Shown here piece after piece: positions 33,691-44,789 of a stretch of 64,000 bases of DNA. Source of the DNA: Acanthococcus lagerstroemiae (taxonomy: Eukaryota; Arthropoda; Insecta; Hemiptera; Eriococcidae); NCBI GenBank assembly GCA_031841125.1, contig CM063106.1, positions 29,659,501-29,723,500 of the forward strand, given 5' to 3'. A program made the translations under genes and the position numbers. The notes below the pieces were generated by a model. That model made no database searches. It saw nothing but the letters and a program-made list of their open reading frames with translations, and had not been told where the DNA came from. Numbering within the stretch: position 1 is the stretch's first letter; the number at the start of each line of letters is the position of its first letter.

Positions 33691-35165
33691 ATTAACCAAC
33701 TAACTAGCCTTGGAACAGGTTCCCCTTGGATTCTATTCACAGAAACAAAACTCGCCCGTCTCGAATTAGGATTCAGAATTTGAGAAATAAGTAATCCCCT
33801 ACCTGGGAGCGGGAGCCTGTCTTGAGATTTTCAAGACAGTGACTCGCATTCGAGAACTTCGAAAATGATGTTAACGAGCGAGATATATACGTTATTATTG
33901 AAAACACGACGTTGAAGCCCCCATCGTAATACGAAGTATCGCTCCAGATGCTGAAAGCACATCTCGCATACAATGGGGCTATAACGAATGGTGAAGCTAA
34001 AAATGTTTCTCAAATTCGCGGGTAAAAGGCATTCGTTCTTTGGCAGTCGTTGCACGTCGTGCGATACAAACAACGAAGGAAACATTCGATATTAAATAAC
34101 GCGGTTTATCCTCTAGCTACCTACGTTCGTCAATTGGCCTTTTTTACCCCGAAAAAGCGAACGTTTCGCTTATTCCCGGAATAATAAATATAAACGGTCA
34201 GAGAGAAGCATTATCCGGATTCAGAAATTTAATTAAACGAATTTTTTATCCGCCGCGTGTATCGCGGTAAAATAAATCGCGACGTTTTATTTAATTTGCC
34301 GGGGCTGCGATTCTCGGGCCCAATATATATCTATATCGAAACCGAAGAAAGAGCCGGGCTGCTTATTGATTGGGCTATACATCGGTGGTGTGTTAACCGG
34401 GCAAAAAATCCATCTCCGGTAATACGAGAGCTATTTAATATTCGATAAAGGAAACTTTCCAGGCGTCAAGTTGATTTCCTTACGAAGGTTAGCATTATAC
34501 ACGGAGCCGTATTCCTTTTCCGTTTAGCGAAACGAGAATTTCATCAATCGTTATGTACTTAGGTGAGCCTGTGCCGTGCCGAAAAGCTTTGAGCGAGAAA
34601 ATCAAGTTAACTCTGGCTTTAGTTTCGCCAGACTTGCCGCCTTGTTCCGAGGGTTCGAGCCCTTTTCCCGATATAGTGTATAGTTGATTATGCAACACCT
34701 GACGAGGCTGCGAGTCGTGTATAAGAAAAAGGCTGCGACCGTAAATTATAAAACGGTTACCTACGCAAATGTGAGGCCCTTTTGACATGCCGCGTCACAC
34801 CCGGATGCGGAACGTGTTTATCTTTTCTTAATCACATTTCTCATTTGGGCACGTGAATTTTGACAACTCGGGTCGCCGGAGTTTGTTTTAACTTCGCGCC
34901 GTTTCCCGGCTTGCTTTTAGTTATTTAATTTTGTTCGCCGGCTACGCGCTAGTGTGCACGCTGGTCCCCGTCGCAAATGATTATGTCCTTTTTGTAACAT
35001 AAGAATGGGTTAGATACAAGAGATGAAATTGGTTTGGACGCGGGCAGAAAAGTAATTCCAGACGGCCATTATTTGTTCGCTGTAAATATCATCGTTCCCG
35101 CCATCCACTCATCCAAGAATTACGCTAAATTTGGTTATTATGGACTATCATGAAGACACCCTATT
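33690..35165. other. CpG-rich, apparently unique non-coding DNA
   Basis: No repeat partner in this window and no convincing coding frame was found. The sequence differs in texture from its surroundings: it has many CG dinucleotides and AT-rich homeodomain-like words (TTAATTAAAC, ATTTAATT, TAATATTC) mixed with GC blocks. It could be old intronic or regulatory sequence. Confidence 0.35.
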
Positions 35166-35174
35166 GACGAAATC

Positions 35175-35560
35175 GGTCAAAATTCAGCTCCTGGTTGTAG
35201 CGGATTTTCAGTTTTCCGCTGCGAAATTATGAGAATCAATGCAGCGTTTATACATACAATTCTGCAGCGGTACGCTGCGATGTGAGCAGATCTAACAGCA
35301 GACCTCAAGAGTTGTCTGCTGCGGATTTCGAAATGATTCCGCAGAGTACACATAGAGACAGCAGCGTTACGCAGCAATTTAAAACAATTATCCACTATAC
35401 TGCTGATGTGGATGATGAAACTTAGCAGCATTCAGCGGTTAAATGTTGGATAGTATACAGCAGCATTTGATTTTACTGCGACTAAGTAGCGGAACGCTGC
35501 GGATAATTTAATTTTTTCAGCAGCTAACGTCGATATCAGAATGAAACAATGGCTTGTAGC
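35175..35560. repeat. CGCTGC/GCAGCG-rich repeat
   Basis: It is packed with 'gcagcgtt', 'cgctgcgaa', 'cagcggatt' and 'cagcagca' words on both strands. Part of it is repeated inside the tandem duplication (37269-37450), and a related block occurs at 40540-40865. It looks like a decayed transposon family with short self-complementary words. Confidence 0.5.
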
Positions 35561-37268
35561 TACCGGCGATGTTACCTTCAGGCTTCAAGGTAGTCGCCAA
35601 GTCGGCGCCTTTAGATAAACGTTTGCGGTTTAACGGCTATCCGGTTCGATGTGTATCTACAAAGTACAAACTATCTCACAGTTTCTGTTTCCAACTTCCA
35701 AGTTGGCGGTTGCGCGTTGCGTTTTTGAGTTTAGTTCGGAATTTTGGGTTGAGAAGGTAATTTACTGGTAAGTTATGTCATCTACATATCATTTAATGTA
35801 ATATTCAATTAGTAGTTACCTATTGGAGAATAATTATTCGCAAGTGACAGAAAGAGCGTTTGCTTGCGAAAAACGACAAGTCTAGAAATCGAACGCATGC
35901 CATTTGTATAAGGAATGCACGCGAAATACAGCGCACGAATTTAAATCGTCGGAACTGTATGTTGTCGCATGTATGAATGGTACTTCCCAGTGTTCCATTT
36001 CAGTTGTTCTCTTGGTAACTCCAACTTCAGAGTACTCAACCCTCTCATATTTCGGGTACCAGGTCGCTACTGTCATCAACCACTGCCACTGCAGCTCCAA
36101 CAACTAGTGTCATGTACTGGACTGTCAGCCTCAACAACCAGTGCCAGGTGCTCGACTGTCATTCTGCCACTGCATCTCTTGGCTATGGCTCCGATCACTC
36201 TCGTCTGCAGCATGTGCAATACAGGGATGTTTCCCAGAATGTTTTCAATCAAAAATACGAAAAATGAGAGCTCCCCCCCCCAGTCCAAAGAAAAAAAGTA
36301 GAAAAGAAAAGAGAAATCAAATCGGGAAGGTTTCGGGAAACGCTTAATATTATCTGGAAATTGAGAATCACTACTGAAAAACCAACCAATGTGATAGACA
36401 ACCAATATCTGACCAAAAACCCAAACTGGTACATTAGCCCAAACTGACAGTCCAAAACTGATAAAGAGCCCTAAAGTTTACAACATCCTACAACTGGCGT
36501 GATTGTCGCCGCGTTTTTTCTTTTTCTTTTTTTCTTAATAGCTGATTATTGTCACGTTTTTTTCTTCCCTGTTTCATTTTCGCGCGAAACACCCTTCTTT
36601 TTCGCATTATGAAAAATCGCACCCCTACTTATTCAAGGGGTGAATCAGCTTGGGCGTGGGAAAGTTCCGAAAATGCTCTCTCGGCTGGTCCCCAGCCATT
36701 CAAAAGATTTTTACTTGACTTTTTGTACCCTGTGTTTCAAAACGGGCGCGCGTGTCGTGGGGGGGGGCTTTTGTAAGTGATAACCTGTCTTGAAGGTTCT
36801 GTTTGTGTGAAAAATCAATAACATTCATTGAAACTATTTCAAGAGTCTTAGAAAATGTTCATATTTTGTATACATCTCTGTCGAGAAGGTCCACCTGGTC
36901 TTGTCGGTATGAAGTCGAGGGGCGGGGGTCATACTAGACCGAATTACCTTTCGAATGAGACCTTAACCAGCTGTGTAACGTTACTGGAAGGATATTTTTT
37001 CAGTCTTTTTGATAATGAGGTACCAAAAATCTGTATTTTGAGAAAAATGCTTTTGAAAGTCCGCAAAATGATTAAGAGTGAAAACTTCCGTTAAGAAAAG
37101 AACTGGAGTCGACAACATAGGCCCTTTTTGTTCTTATGCATTTCATACCCTGGAGCTTGAATGGAATGAGACCTCAAAAAATGATACAGTGGAGCTGAAA
37201 GAACCAAATTGCTAAAAACCCAAAAATTGATTTTTTGGTTGAAATTTAAAAAATAATAATAATAATCA
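35343..37268. repeat. 1.9 kb tandem duplication, copy 1
   Basis: It begins at 'agagtacacatagagacagc' and runs to an AT-rich (AAT)n junction, where the same sequence starts again at 37269. Apart from a 40 bp segment near 35610-35650 that is absent from copy 2, and small indels in C-, T- and G-runs, the copies look nearly identical. No coding function was recognised; both strands show matching short open frames. Confidence 0.9.
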
Positions 37269-39163
37269 AGAGTACACATAGAGACAGCAGCGTTACGCAG
37301 CAATTTAAAACAACTATTCACTACACTGCTGATGTGGATGATGAAACTTAGCAGCATTCAGCGGTTAAATGTTGGATAGTATACAGCAGCATTTGATTTT
37401 ACTGCGACTAAGTAGCGGAACGCTGCGGATAATTTAATTTTTTCAGCAGCTAACGTCGATATCAGAATGAAACAATGGCTTGTAGCTACCGGCGATGTTA
37501 CCTTTAGGCTCCAAGGGTGTCGCCAAGTCGGCGCCTTTATATCTACAAAGTACAAACTATCTCACAGTTTCTGTTTCCAACTTCCAAATTGGCGGTTGCG
37601 CGTTGCGTTTTTGAGTTTAGTTCGGAATTTTGGGTTGAGAAGGTAATTTACTGGTAAGTTATGTCATCTACATATCATTTAATGTAATATTCAATTAGTA
37701 GTTACCTATTGGAGAATAATTATTCGCAAGTGACAGAAAAAGCGTTTGCTTGCGAAAAACGACAAGTCTAGAAATCGAACGCATGCCATTTGTATAAGGA
37801 ATGCACGCGAAATACAGCGCACGAATTTAAATCGTCGGAACTGTATGTTGTCGCATGTATGAATGGTACTTCCCAGTGTTCCATTTCAGTTGTTCTCTTG
37901 GTAACTCCAACTTCAGAGTACTCAACCCTCTCATATTTCGGGTACCAGGTCGCTACTGTCATCAACCACTGCCACTGCAGCTCCAACAACTAGTGTCATG
38001 TACTGGACTGTCAGCCTCAACAACCAGTGCCAGGTGCTCGACTGTCATTCTGCCACTGCATCTCTTGGCTATGGCTCCGATCACTCTCGTCTGCAGCATG
38101 TGCAATACAGGGATGTTTCCCAGAATGTTTTCAATCAAAAATACGAAAAATGAGAGCTCCCCCCCCAGTCCAAAGAAAAAAAGTAGAAAAGAAAAGAGAA
38201 ATCAAATCGGGAATGTTTCGGGAAACGCTTAATATTATCTGGAAATTGAGAATCACTACTGAAAAACCAACCAATGTGATAGACAACCAATATCTGACCA
38301 AAAACCCAAACTGGTACATTAGCCCAAACTGACAGTCCAAAACTGATAAAGAGCCCTAAAGTTTACAACATCCTACAACTGGCGTGATTGTCGCCGCGTT
38401 TTTTCTTTTTCTTTTTTTCTTTTTTTCTTAATAGCTGATTATTGTCACGTTTTTTTCTTCCCTGTTTCATTTTCGCGCGAAACACCCTTCTTTTTCGCAT
38501 TATGAAAAATCGCACCCCTACTTATTCAAGGGGTGAATCAGCTTGGGCGTGGGAAAGTTCCGAAAATGCTCTCTCGGCTGGTCCCCAGCCATTCAAAAGA
38601 TTTTTACTTGACTTTTTGTACCCTGTGTTTCAAAACGGGCGCGCGTGTCGTGGGGGGGAGGCTTTTGTAAGTGATAACCTGTCTTGAAGGTTCTGTTTGT
38701 GTGAAAAATCAATAACATTCATTGAAACTATTTCAAGAGTCTTAGAAAATTTTCATATTTTGTATACATCTCTGTCGAGAAGGTCCACCTGGTCTTGTCG
38801 GTATGAAGTCGAGGGGCGGGGGTCATACTAGACCGAATTACCTTTCGAATGAGACCTTAACCAGCTGTGTAACGTTACTGGAAGATATTTTTTCAGTCTT
38901 TTTGATAATGAGGTACCAAAAATCTGTATTTTGAGAAAAATGCTTTTGAAAGTCCGCAAAATGATTAAGAGTGAAAACTTCCGTTAAGAAAAGAACTGGA
39001 GTCGACAACATAGGCCCTTTTTGTTCTTATGCATTTCATACCCTGGAGCTTGAATGGAATGAGACCTCAAAAAATGATACAGTGGAGCTGAAAGAACCAA
39101 ATTGCTAAAAACCCAAAAATTGATTTTTTGGTTGAAATTTAAAAAAATAAAAAAATAATAATC
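37269..39163. repeat. 1.9 kb tandem duplication, copy 2
   Basis: This is the head-to-tail partner of 35343-37268. The offset is 1,926 bp at the start, 1,886 after the 40 bp deletion and about 1,893 near the end. It ends at the AT-rich tract around 39145-39163. The near identity indicates a recent duplication or an assembly repeat. Confidence 0.9.
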
Positions 39164-39470
39164 AACTGTACAGCCAAAATGTGTTCGCCAAAGTGGGCCC
39201 TTTCAACAGAGATGTACGCATTAAATTTTTTTTTGTGGCCAGTGGGCATAACCAGCCTAGTATTCAAAGGAGTCCGCCCTTGACCAAAGGAGGGGGCGTT
39301 GGTGAGCATTGAAAAAATCTGGAAAGTCAGGGACTTTGATCCTCGGAAGAAAGTGGACAACTTGTGAAGAGTGGTGGATAGTCAGAACGTGGCTGATTTT
39401 ATACTTTGTTTATGGAATAGTGTGAAAAGAAATCCATTTTTACTTGTTATTATGTAATATATTTCTTTAG

Positions 39471-39536
39471 ATACATTGAAGAAAGCTGAGTCCGATGAGT
39501 CCGATGGACGAGAGAACCTGAATTGTCAGAATATAG
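39471..39536 (+). CDS. Candidate internal exon, unknown gene
   Basis: It is bounded by 'tatttctttag' and a donor 'ATAG|GTAAAT'. At 66 bp with phase 1 on both sides, the only open frame reads TLKKAESDESDGRENLNCQNI, an acidic, hydrophilic peptide. The next candidate exon (40297-40391) joins in the correct phase. I recognise no domain. No upstream exon was found, partly because the tandem duplication lies directly before it. Short length limits confidence. Confidence 0.4.
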
Positions 39537-39744
39537 GTAAATATTGTATGAATATGAGATTTGAAAATCTTATGGAATACTTGTAGGAAGAATATTAGGA
39601 AGGTAATATCAGTGGGTCAAAATATGTTCAAAAAAATTATGAAAGTCTCAAGTATGTTGGATGATGCAGAAAGCAGGGTGGAACTTCAAAAAAGCAAAGT
39701 GAATGGAGTCCCCTTGTGACAATATCAAATACTTCATGGAAGTG

Positions 39745-39875
39745 ATGCGATGAATTACCAGAATGTGAGGGAAAGAGGGATATAGAGAATGTTCTTCTCG
39801 GTGTTTTAAGAATCATTCATCCTCAATTAGCGGATTCAAAACTGATTAAGTACAGAATAACAATCGAGCAGTGAA
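39745..39875 (+). pseudogene. Short coding-like remnant
   Basis: The frame ending at TGA 39873 reads ELPECEGKRDIENVLLGVLR and continues IIHPQLADSKLIKYRITIEQ, which looks protein-like rather than random. It is preceded by stops and has no clear splice sites. It lies inside the intron proposed between 39537 and 40296. Family not recognised. Confidence 0.25.
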
Positions 39876-39979
39876 AAATAGGAGAAAGGTGAGATGAAGG
39901 TTTTTGTATTTGGTTCAAGTAGGAGAGAATTGAGAATAAGATAGTAGGGCCATGTAATGATGTATCAGGGCCCTGAAGG

Positions 39980-40010
<31 letters not shown>

Positions 40011-40055
40011 CATTTGAAAAATTGCAAAACGCCTTACCAAATTGTTGCTTCTAAC

Positions 40056-40221
40056 CAGTGGCGTAGCCAGACTTGGTATGAAAGGAAGGGGGTTCGTTTC
40101 ACTTTTACAACATTACGGGTGTAATATACTTACTATTATTAGGATAAATTTTAATTTTTTGACATTGTCGGCCGATCCCAGGGGTGGGGGGAGTTCAAAC
40201 ACCCCCGTAGCTACGCCCCTT
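40056..40221. mobile_element. hAT-type MITE with perfect 8 bp TSD
   Basis: CTTCTAAC is present on both sides (40048-40055 and 40222-40229). Left end CAGTGGCGTAGCC, right end (reverse complement) AAGGGGCGTAGCT. The element is 166 bp and non-coding. It falls inside the intron proposed between 39537 and 40296. Confidence 0.85.
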
Positions 40222-40296
40222 CTTCTAACTGTGTGTAATCTCTAAAAACGAACTTGAAAATATCATGTAGTTATTCAACATTATAATTTATTTCAG

Positions 40297-40391
40297 AGAC
40301 AAATGTGGTCACCAAATCACATAAAGTAACCAATGAGGTCACCAAATCACATGATGAGATCATCCGTATTCTTGGATTTGAGCAATTTTGA
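40297..40391 (+). CDS. Candidate terminal exon, unknown gene
   Basis: It follows 'aatttatttcag' and opens in the phase needed by 39471-39536 (G|AG). The peptide reads ETNVVTKSHKVTNEVTKSHD, then EIIRILGFEQF, and ends at TGA 40389-40391. It contains a direct duplication (GTCACCAAATCACAT at about 40308 and 40339). No close polyadenylation signal is seen. Function unknown. Confidence 0.4.
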
Positions 40392-40539
40392 AAGTTTTAT
40401 ACTCGTATGTTTACATATAAATATACTCGTAATTTCAAGAATCATTGATATTATTAATTTTTTTGTCGACCAGTTACTTTGTATTTTTACTATTTCAATT
40501 TTATAAATTGTAAATGAGAAGAGAAACTGCAATACGCTG

Positions 40540-40865
40540 TCTACCGCAGAGTAGAGAATTGTAGCTGTGGACCACAGCTAGAACTACTGTTTTTCCGCCG
40601 CAAAATGCAGCAGCAGAATCGATTTATTTCCACCACGGAATAAAAATCCAGCAGAGAATAGCTACTGGAAAACCATTTGAATCAGCTGCTGATTCTGATT
40701 TCATCAGCAGTGTAACGCAGTGAACAACGGGTCATGAACGTTGCTGACAGATCTTTTCTCCGCACCACTGCGAACATGTTTTTGCTGCGAAACGCTGCTG
40801 ACACTTTGTTTTTCCGCATCAGCAGCGAACGCGACTGTCTCACTCAGAATCGCTGCGTGCTGCTG
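40540..40865. repeat. CGCTGC/GCAGCAG-rich repeat
   Basis: It is dense in 'cagcag', 'gctgctga', 'cgctgctg' and 'ccgcaccactgcg' words on both strands, with several small palindromes. Its composition is close to that of 35175-35560, so the two are probably one family. Confidence 0.5.
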
Positions 40866-41002
40866 CAGATTTCTTATGCAAAAATCGTCAATAGGGAACA
40901 TTAATGCATATGAACTCAAAACAGAATGTTTACATTTAAGCCAATATTTAAGAAACATACCAGAACAATCAGCGGATTTAAATATCTCAGCCTTACATCT
41001 AT

Positions 41003-41351
41003 TATATATAGCGTACGTTTTGATCGATGATCTCTGTGCAGACTGAACGGATTGCCTTCAACAATGTTTCAAATGAAAGTCTGAGTTCCCGAGAAGGTTT
41101 ATGACAAACAATATTGCGGAAAAGTTCATTCCTTCAGCTGTAATAAAAGCTTTAAAGTTGTTTTGTCTCTGTGTGTATGTGTGAGTGTTCCGCGCGCTTA
41201 CCCCGGCATTGTAAACGCGTGTTAGTGTGATCAGTGTGACCAGTAAGAAGTATTTTATATAACACATCGTGAATATAGAACGATCAGGGTTTCTTTCATC
41301 TAAAAGCGTCTCAGTGTACATACTGCGGTTGATCAGGCCATGTTGCGTTAT
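41003..41351. repeat. 349 bp tandem duplication, copy 1
   Basis: It runs from 'tattatatatagcgtacg' to 'catgttgcgt'. The next copy starts at 41352 with an exact 349 bp offset. The only difference I see is one base near 41287 (gggtttc versus tggtttc in the second copy). A minus-strand open frame of 87 codons is present in both copies, with one amino-acid change; it has no recognised domain. Confidence 0.95.
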
Positions 41352-41700
41352 TATATATAGCGTACGTTTTGATCGATGATCTCTGTGCAGACTGAACGGA
41401 TTGCCTTCAACAATGTTTCAAATGAAAGTCTGAGTTCCCGAGAAGGTTTATGACAAACAATATTGCGGAAAAGTTCATTCCTTCAGCTGTAATAAAAGCT
41501 TTAAAGTTGTTTTGTCTCTGTGTGTATGTGTGAGTGTTCCGCGCGCTTACCCCGGCATTGTAAACGCGTGTTAGTGTGATCAGTGTGACCAGTAAGAAGT
41601 ATTTTATATAACACATCGTGAATATAGAACGATCATGGTTTCTTTCATCTAAAAGCGTCTCAGTGTACATACTGCGGTTGATCAGGCCATGTTGCGTTTG
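41352..41700. repeat. 349 bp tandem duplication, copy 2
   Basis: This is the second unit, nearly identical to 41003-41351. It runs into the 'catgttgcgtttgtttatt' repeat array. Confidence 0.95.
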
Positions 41701-43110
41701 TTTATTATTGAACTTTTACTTCACAAGTCCTTTTGTAGGGCTTTATGTGTTCAAAACTTAAGCCATGTGTCGTTTTTTTACTATCGAATTTTCATTTTAC
41801 AAATACTTTTTTGCTTCATTTTTCATTCACTAGAGAGATTAATGTAATATATATTACAAAGACAAGTCTCGATTTTTCCTCACCTGTGTTCTCAGGTATT
41901 ACTGAAGGAAATCTTTTTAAAAATGTCTCATCTAGAAGTAAGTATTCCCTAGCAGCTTATGGCGTGAAAATTTTTTGATAACTGTGACGTAAAACGTACT
42001 AACTTTCCGATGCGCAGAATCCCGCCAGTTACCCAAGTAACTGAAAGGAACCAAAGGTAACTGACAGGTTTCTGAGTAATCTGAGGGTAACTGGACGCTG
42101 TGAAGCATAAGGGAACCAACCAGTAAAATCTGTTTTTTGAGAACACGTGATTCGAAGTTCACGAGCCATGTAGAAACTATGTGACATAGCGTTTACGGAT
42201 AAGATTTTTTCAACGTGAGTGCACATTTTTGAATTGGGGGGCCAATTTTGAAAAATTATGCTTTTTATGCACTTACCAATAACGATACTAATATATCATA
42301 CTGCTTACAAATGTCAGTAGGTTCCCTTGCGCTTAAACAGCGTCCAACTAACGGTTGCAAATGGGTGACTTTTCCGCAGGTAACTAGGGTAACTGATTGC
42401 GCATCCGGTTGGGAGACAGATATACCAAGTTCAAAACTCACTTCATGTTGCGTTTTTCTAATATAGATCTTTCATTTTACATACATTTTTTTGCTTCATT
42501 TTTCATTTATTGAGAAGATTAAAGAGATGTAAGTAGATGTTTCATGTTGCGTTTTTTTACTATCAAACTTTTATATTTTACAAATAATACTTTTTTTTTT
42601 ATTTCATCTGACTGGGACTGGGCAAATTGTAGAAGCGCTAGCTTCGTATCTTTTAGTGCGTTTGTTATTATACAATGATAAGGAGAACATACGTATTATA
42701 GCGGTATACCTGTGACATAAACGTACAAACTGTTATCAAAGCCGATATCTTTAATATTTTTGAGAGCCTCTGACTGGGACTGTGCAAACTGTAGAAGCAC
42801 TATAGCGTCGAATCTTTTAGTGCGTTTTTTTTTACTATCAAACTTTTATTTTACAAATACTTTTTTGCTTCATTTTTCATTTATTGAAGAGATTAAAGAG
42901 ATTTAGATGATGAGTATACCGGCTAGGAATTTTCAAAGTGCGAAATTACAATCGTACTGCATACAATGATAAAGAAGAACATATATATAGCGCGACCTGT
43001 GACACAAACATACAAACTGTTATCAAAGTTGTTATCTATAATTAATGTTTTTGAAAGCCTTTGACTGGGACTGTGCAAATTATAGAAGCGCCAGCGTCGA
43101 ATAGGTTATA
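41687..43110. repeat. Array of 'TTGCGTTTTTTTACTATC' and 'GACTGGGACTGTGCAAA' units
   Basis: A unit with 'tgcgtttttttactatcaaa', 'ttttacaaatacttttttgc' and 'ttcatttttcatttattgaa' recurs near 41690, 41765, 42445, 42545 and 42825. A second unit, 'tgactgggactgtgcaaa' with 'gtagaagcgc', recurs near 42610, 42770 and 43060. The array continues directly from the 349 bp duplication, so local tandem expansion has happened repeatedly here. A 'ggtaact' cluster lies at 42025-42110. Confidence 0.65.
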
Positions 43111-43727
43111 ATGTAAACCATCACCATTCGAACTTTTATCCTCTGAGGTCTATTCTGAAATATTTTATTAAAAATAATAATAGTAAGGTAAGCTACCTAT
43201 TCTGATCCTAGCATCGATTGTGAGTCCCTTTTTTGAAAACGCATTTTCTCGCTAGATCGAGGCATTGGACAACCGTGAAACCTCTTCCATTCCAAGAACC
43301 AACATGTTTTATACTATCCATGTTGGTTTCAAGTTCATAACTCAATGTGTTTGTTGTGATGGAATTTTTTTTTTTCAAAGTTGTTGTCAAAACATGCCTT
43401 ATTTTTTTTTCATGTGTGTGAAATATCAATTCTGTGAAAAACGATCGATAAGTACTTTAAATTAATATTTTCTCAACGTATTATGTTGTGTAGAGGAGAG
43501 TCTAGGGATCGTTTTTCCGCTTGAGTTTTCGATTTCGGTCCATATAGATGTGTGTGCGGAAAGAATAAAGAAATTCAAAAAATGGGGGGAAAAGTTTGCA
43601 AAAATCGCGAAAAATCAAAGTGAATGATTGGGTAATCGAATGAAAAGTGTAGTATAAGTGATACTTTAACTTATAAAACCAAATTTCACGTTTTTTCAGT
43701 TACTTTTTCTAATCAAACTTTAGCCCG

Positions 43728-44113
43728 ACCCACAATTGGTGCTACCTTTTTTCAGACCCATTATTGGTAAGACTGTGAATTTAATCGACTTTAATGTGTT
43801 TTTAAAATACTTAGAAGTCAAATAAGACGAGTCAACGTGTTTTTAAAATAAATTTGAAATGCTTCCTTAAGTAAACTACATCATTTTTCATTTAATTTAT
43901 TATACTTACCAATTGTGGGTATATCAAAAAATTTCGTATCAATTGTGGGTCGTTTCCAATTAATATGGGTCGACCCATAATTGGTATTTTCAAAAGTTGT
44001 TCGGATCGAGAAAATTCCCCCTGGAATTTTGAACAACTTAGAAGGCCTCAGTGTCATTTGCGAGGATATATTATAGTGAATTGCTGGAGAATCAGAAAAT
44101 ACCCATAATTGGG
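43728..44113. repeat. Cluster of six ACCCA(C/T)AATTGGT motifs
   Basis: ACCCACAATTGGT or close variants occur at 43728-43740, 43756-43768, 43908-43920 (inverted), 43938-43950 (inverted), 43973-43985 and 44101-44113. They lie upstream of the hAT transposase tail, so they may be subterminal transposase-binding sites of that element. Confidence 0.65.
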
Positions 44114-44379
44114 AGCAGCACTCAATCTTGGGTTTTGAGAACTTTTGGGAAAAAATATGCCTAAAACTCAAAAGTAACTGTCACAAGTAGTAATAAGTTC
44201 TTTATTAAAGAAAATTATCAAAACGTAAGTATAAGCCTGTTTATTTCTATATGGGAATTTACATGTAATTTCGTTTCATACTATTGCATATGTTTGGGCA
44301 AAAGTACCGCTCAGTACTTCTATTGAGAACGTGAAATGTACAGGATAATTAGAAGAAACTTTTCCAAATGTTGAAGTTG

Positions 44380-44690
44380 CTACAAGAATATTCATCTGCC
44401 TAATGGTTATACCAATTGTAGTGGAGAGCGATCCTTTTCGCAGCTTAAGAGGATAAAAAATGAATTACGAACAAGGAACAACAATGTTGCAAGAACGCTT
44501 AAGTATTTTGTCAATAATGAGCATAGAAAGTGATATCCTTCAAACAATTGATTTTGAGGATAATAGAAGACTTTGCTCAACAGAAATCCCGAAGGAAACC
44601 ATTATCTTAAACAAAACGAGTAGAAAAACCAACAGCATATGCAAACATATAATTAATAACATATTATATTATTATATTTGACTATCCAAA
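44380..44690 (+). pseudogene. hAT transposase C-terminal (dimerisation) region
   Basis: Translation around 44415-44470 gives CSGERSFSQLKRIKNELRTR, the conserved C-terminal hAT dimerisation block. After a one-base frame change, MLQERLSILSIMSIESDILQ continues from 44484. The open frame ends at 44679-44681. The catalytic core upstream is absent or unrecognisable. A hAT-like right terminus (CAGGGCCGTCTCT on the minus strand) ends at 44785, about 100 bp downstream. The left terminus was not found. Confidence 0.75.
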
Positions 44691-44756
44691 ATAAAATTTT
44701 TTGTATAATTCGCTTTCTTTACATTCTAAAAGGGCCCCAAATTCTTATGTGCCTAA

Positions 44757-44785
44757 GGGCCCCAGCATAATTAGAGACGGCCCTG
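44757..44785. mobile_element. hAT right terminus
   Basis: The reverse complement reads CAGGGCCGTCTCTAATTATG, typical of hAT ends, and is correctly placed downstream of the transposase tail. A partner terminus and target duplication were not identified. Confidence 0.6.
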
Positions 44786-44789
44786 GAGG

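Noticed and set aside
34640..34670. GGGTTCGAGCCC, a perfect box B and T-loop-like hairpin
   Set aside because: No box A at the right distance and no acceptor stem; it is probably a chance match in CpG-rich DNA.
35904..36107. Short frames repeated at 37790-37993
   Set aside because: They are duplicated only because the 1.9 kb segment is duplicated. Frames on both strands are equally preserved.
41058..41321. 87-codon minus-strand frame duplicated at 41407-41670
   Set aside because: Its conservation between copies reflects the recent 349 bp duplication of the DNA, not selection on a protein.
42025..42115. Cluster of 'ggtaactg' words suggesting a protein-binding array
   Set aside because: Spacing and orientation are irregular, and the region belongs to a broader degenerate array, so no separate regulatory claim is made.
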